Source of the DNA: an uncultured Oscillospiraceae bacterium
Lineage (GTDB): Bacteria > Bacillota > Clostridia > Oscillospirales > Ruminococcaceae
Direction of reading: 5' to 3'
Assembly: GCA_900543295.1 (NCBI GenBank)
Contig: UQQY01000019.1
Location: 1 to 19,773 of the forward strand
DNA length: 19,773 nt
How positions within the stretch are numbered: position 1 is the first letter of the stretch; each line of letters begins with the position of its first letter. The notes under the pieces are model-generated. The model was not told the DNA's origin. It worked only from the letters and a program-made list of their open reading frames with translations, and did not search any database. Position numbers and translations under genes: made by a program. Below, piece by piece: positions 19,680 through 19,773 of the stretch.

Positions 19680-19773
19680 TTGCGGGAAACGTGTAAGGGC
19701 TGTGTCTATCACCGCCCACTCGGGCACGAATCGAGCGAAAGAATCTGCCATTTCATGCTGGATACCGGAGAAA
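19680..19773 (+). CDS. Cys-rich small protein, cut by the window end
   Basis: 31 codons are visible (LRETCKGCVYHRPLGHESSE, then RICHFMLDTGE). The start is probably TTG at 19680 with AAGGGG 8 bases before; GTG at 19671, overlapping the Rep stop as GTGA, is the alternative. CxxC ... CH ... DTG is a pattern I recall from small zinc-binding proteins in early regions of Clostridial phages. Function unknown. Confidence 0.65.
   Translation, partial: MRETCKGCVYHRPLGHESSERICHFMLDTGE

Noticed and set aside
1..19773. CRISPR array, rRNA, tRNA or IS element
   Set aside because: I saw no regularly spaced repeats, no rRNA or tRNA sequence, and no transposase; the repeats in 1-4500 are the coding pattern of YD motifs.

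Overview
The window looks like the chromosome of a low-to-mid GC Gram-positive, most likely a member of the Clostridia. The evidence is strong AAAGGAGG-type ribosome binding sites, many near-consensus TTGACA-17-TATAAT promoters, GTG/TTG starts placed behind good Shine-Dalgarno sequences, a DNRLRE/YD-repeat surface protein, and a MarR plus heterodimeric ABC operon. There are two parts: ordinary chromosome on the left (1 to about 9.4 kb), and the integration, immunity and early-replication region of a prophage or related element on the right (about 9.4 kb to the end).

Left part. A very large secreted YD-repeat (RHS-like) protein is read leftward and runs off the left edge (1-4579). Divergent from it is a three-gene operon (4989-9155): a MarR repressor followed by the two halves of an ABC exporter. 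The same palindrome, TGTAGCGTGCTACA, lies over the transcription start of marR and again directly before the first ABC gene, so MarR probably controls both. The catalytic residues of the two ABC halves are asymmetric in the way typical of heterodimeric exporters. A 16-bp-stem terminator closes the operon.

Right part, leftward genes. A large serine recombinase (9433-11043) comes first, with inverted repeats at its 3' end that may be the attachment region. It is followed by a HicA/HicB toxin-antitoxin pair, a two-gene operon (a small Cys/His-rich protein and a DnaQ-like exonuclease with a BRCT domain), a membrane-anchored ImmA/IrrE-type protease, and two paralogous HTH repressors. Three related bidirectional hairpins sit behind these leftward units.

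The switch. The two repressors (14601-15005 and 15159-15494) each have a divergent rightward promoter. The two promoter-leader units are copies of one another: same -10 region, same 16-nt hairpin with a GCGA loop at the predicted +1, same leader and same ATGGGCA start. The palindromes around the promoters differ between the copies. The left copy's small gene is cut off and overlaps the end of the second repressor. The right copy drives a 43-aa basic-then-hydrophobic peptide, and a good antisense promoter lies just behind that gene, an arrangement resembling type I toxin-antitoxin loci.

Rightward early operon. From 15628 to the end run many small, often overlapping genes: tiny membrane peptides, a Cro-like HTH protein, Cys-rich mini-proteins, unknown proteins, and an HUH rolling-circle replication initiator (18919-19674) preceded by a hairpin-rich non-coding stretch that may hold its origin. 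Two leftward genes interrupt this operon (16297-16713, a membrane/coiled-coil protein; 17196-17570, a zinc-ribbon/TM2 protein). Each has its own promoter and a terminator placed inside the neighbouring rightward coding sequence, as in phage morons.

No rRNA, tRNA, IS element or CRISPR array was seen. All functional calls come from reading the sequence; no database search was run.
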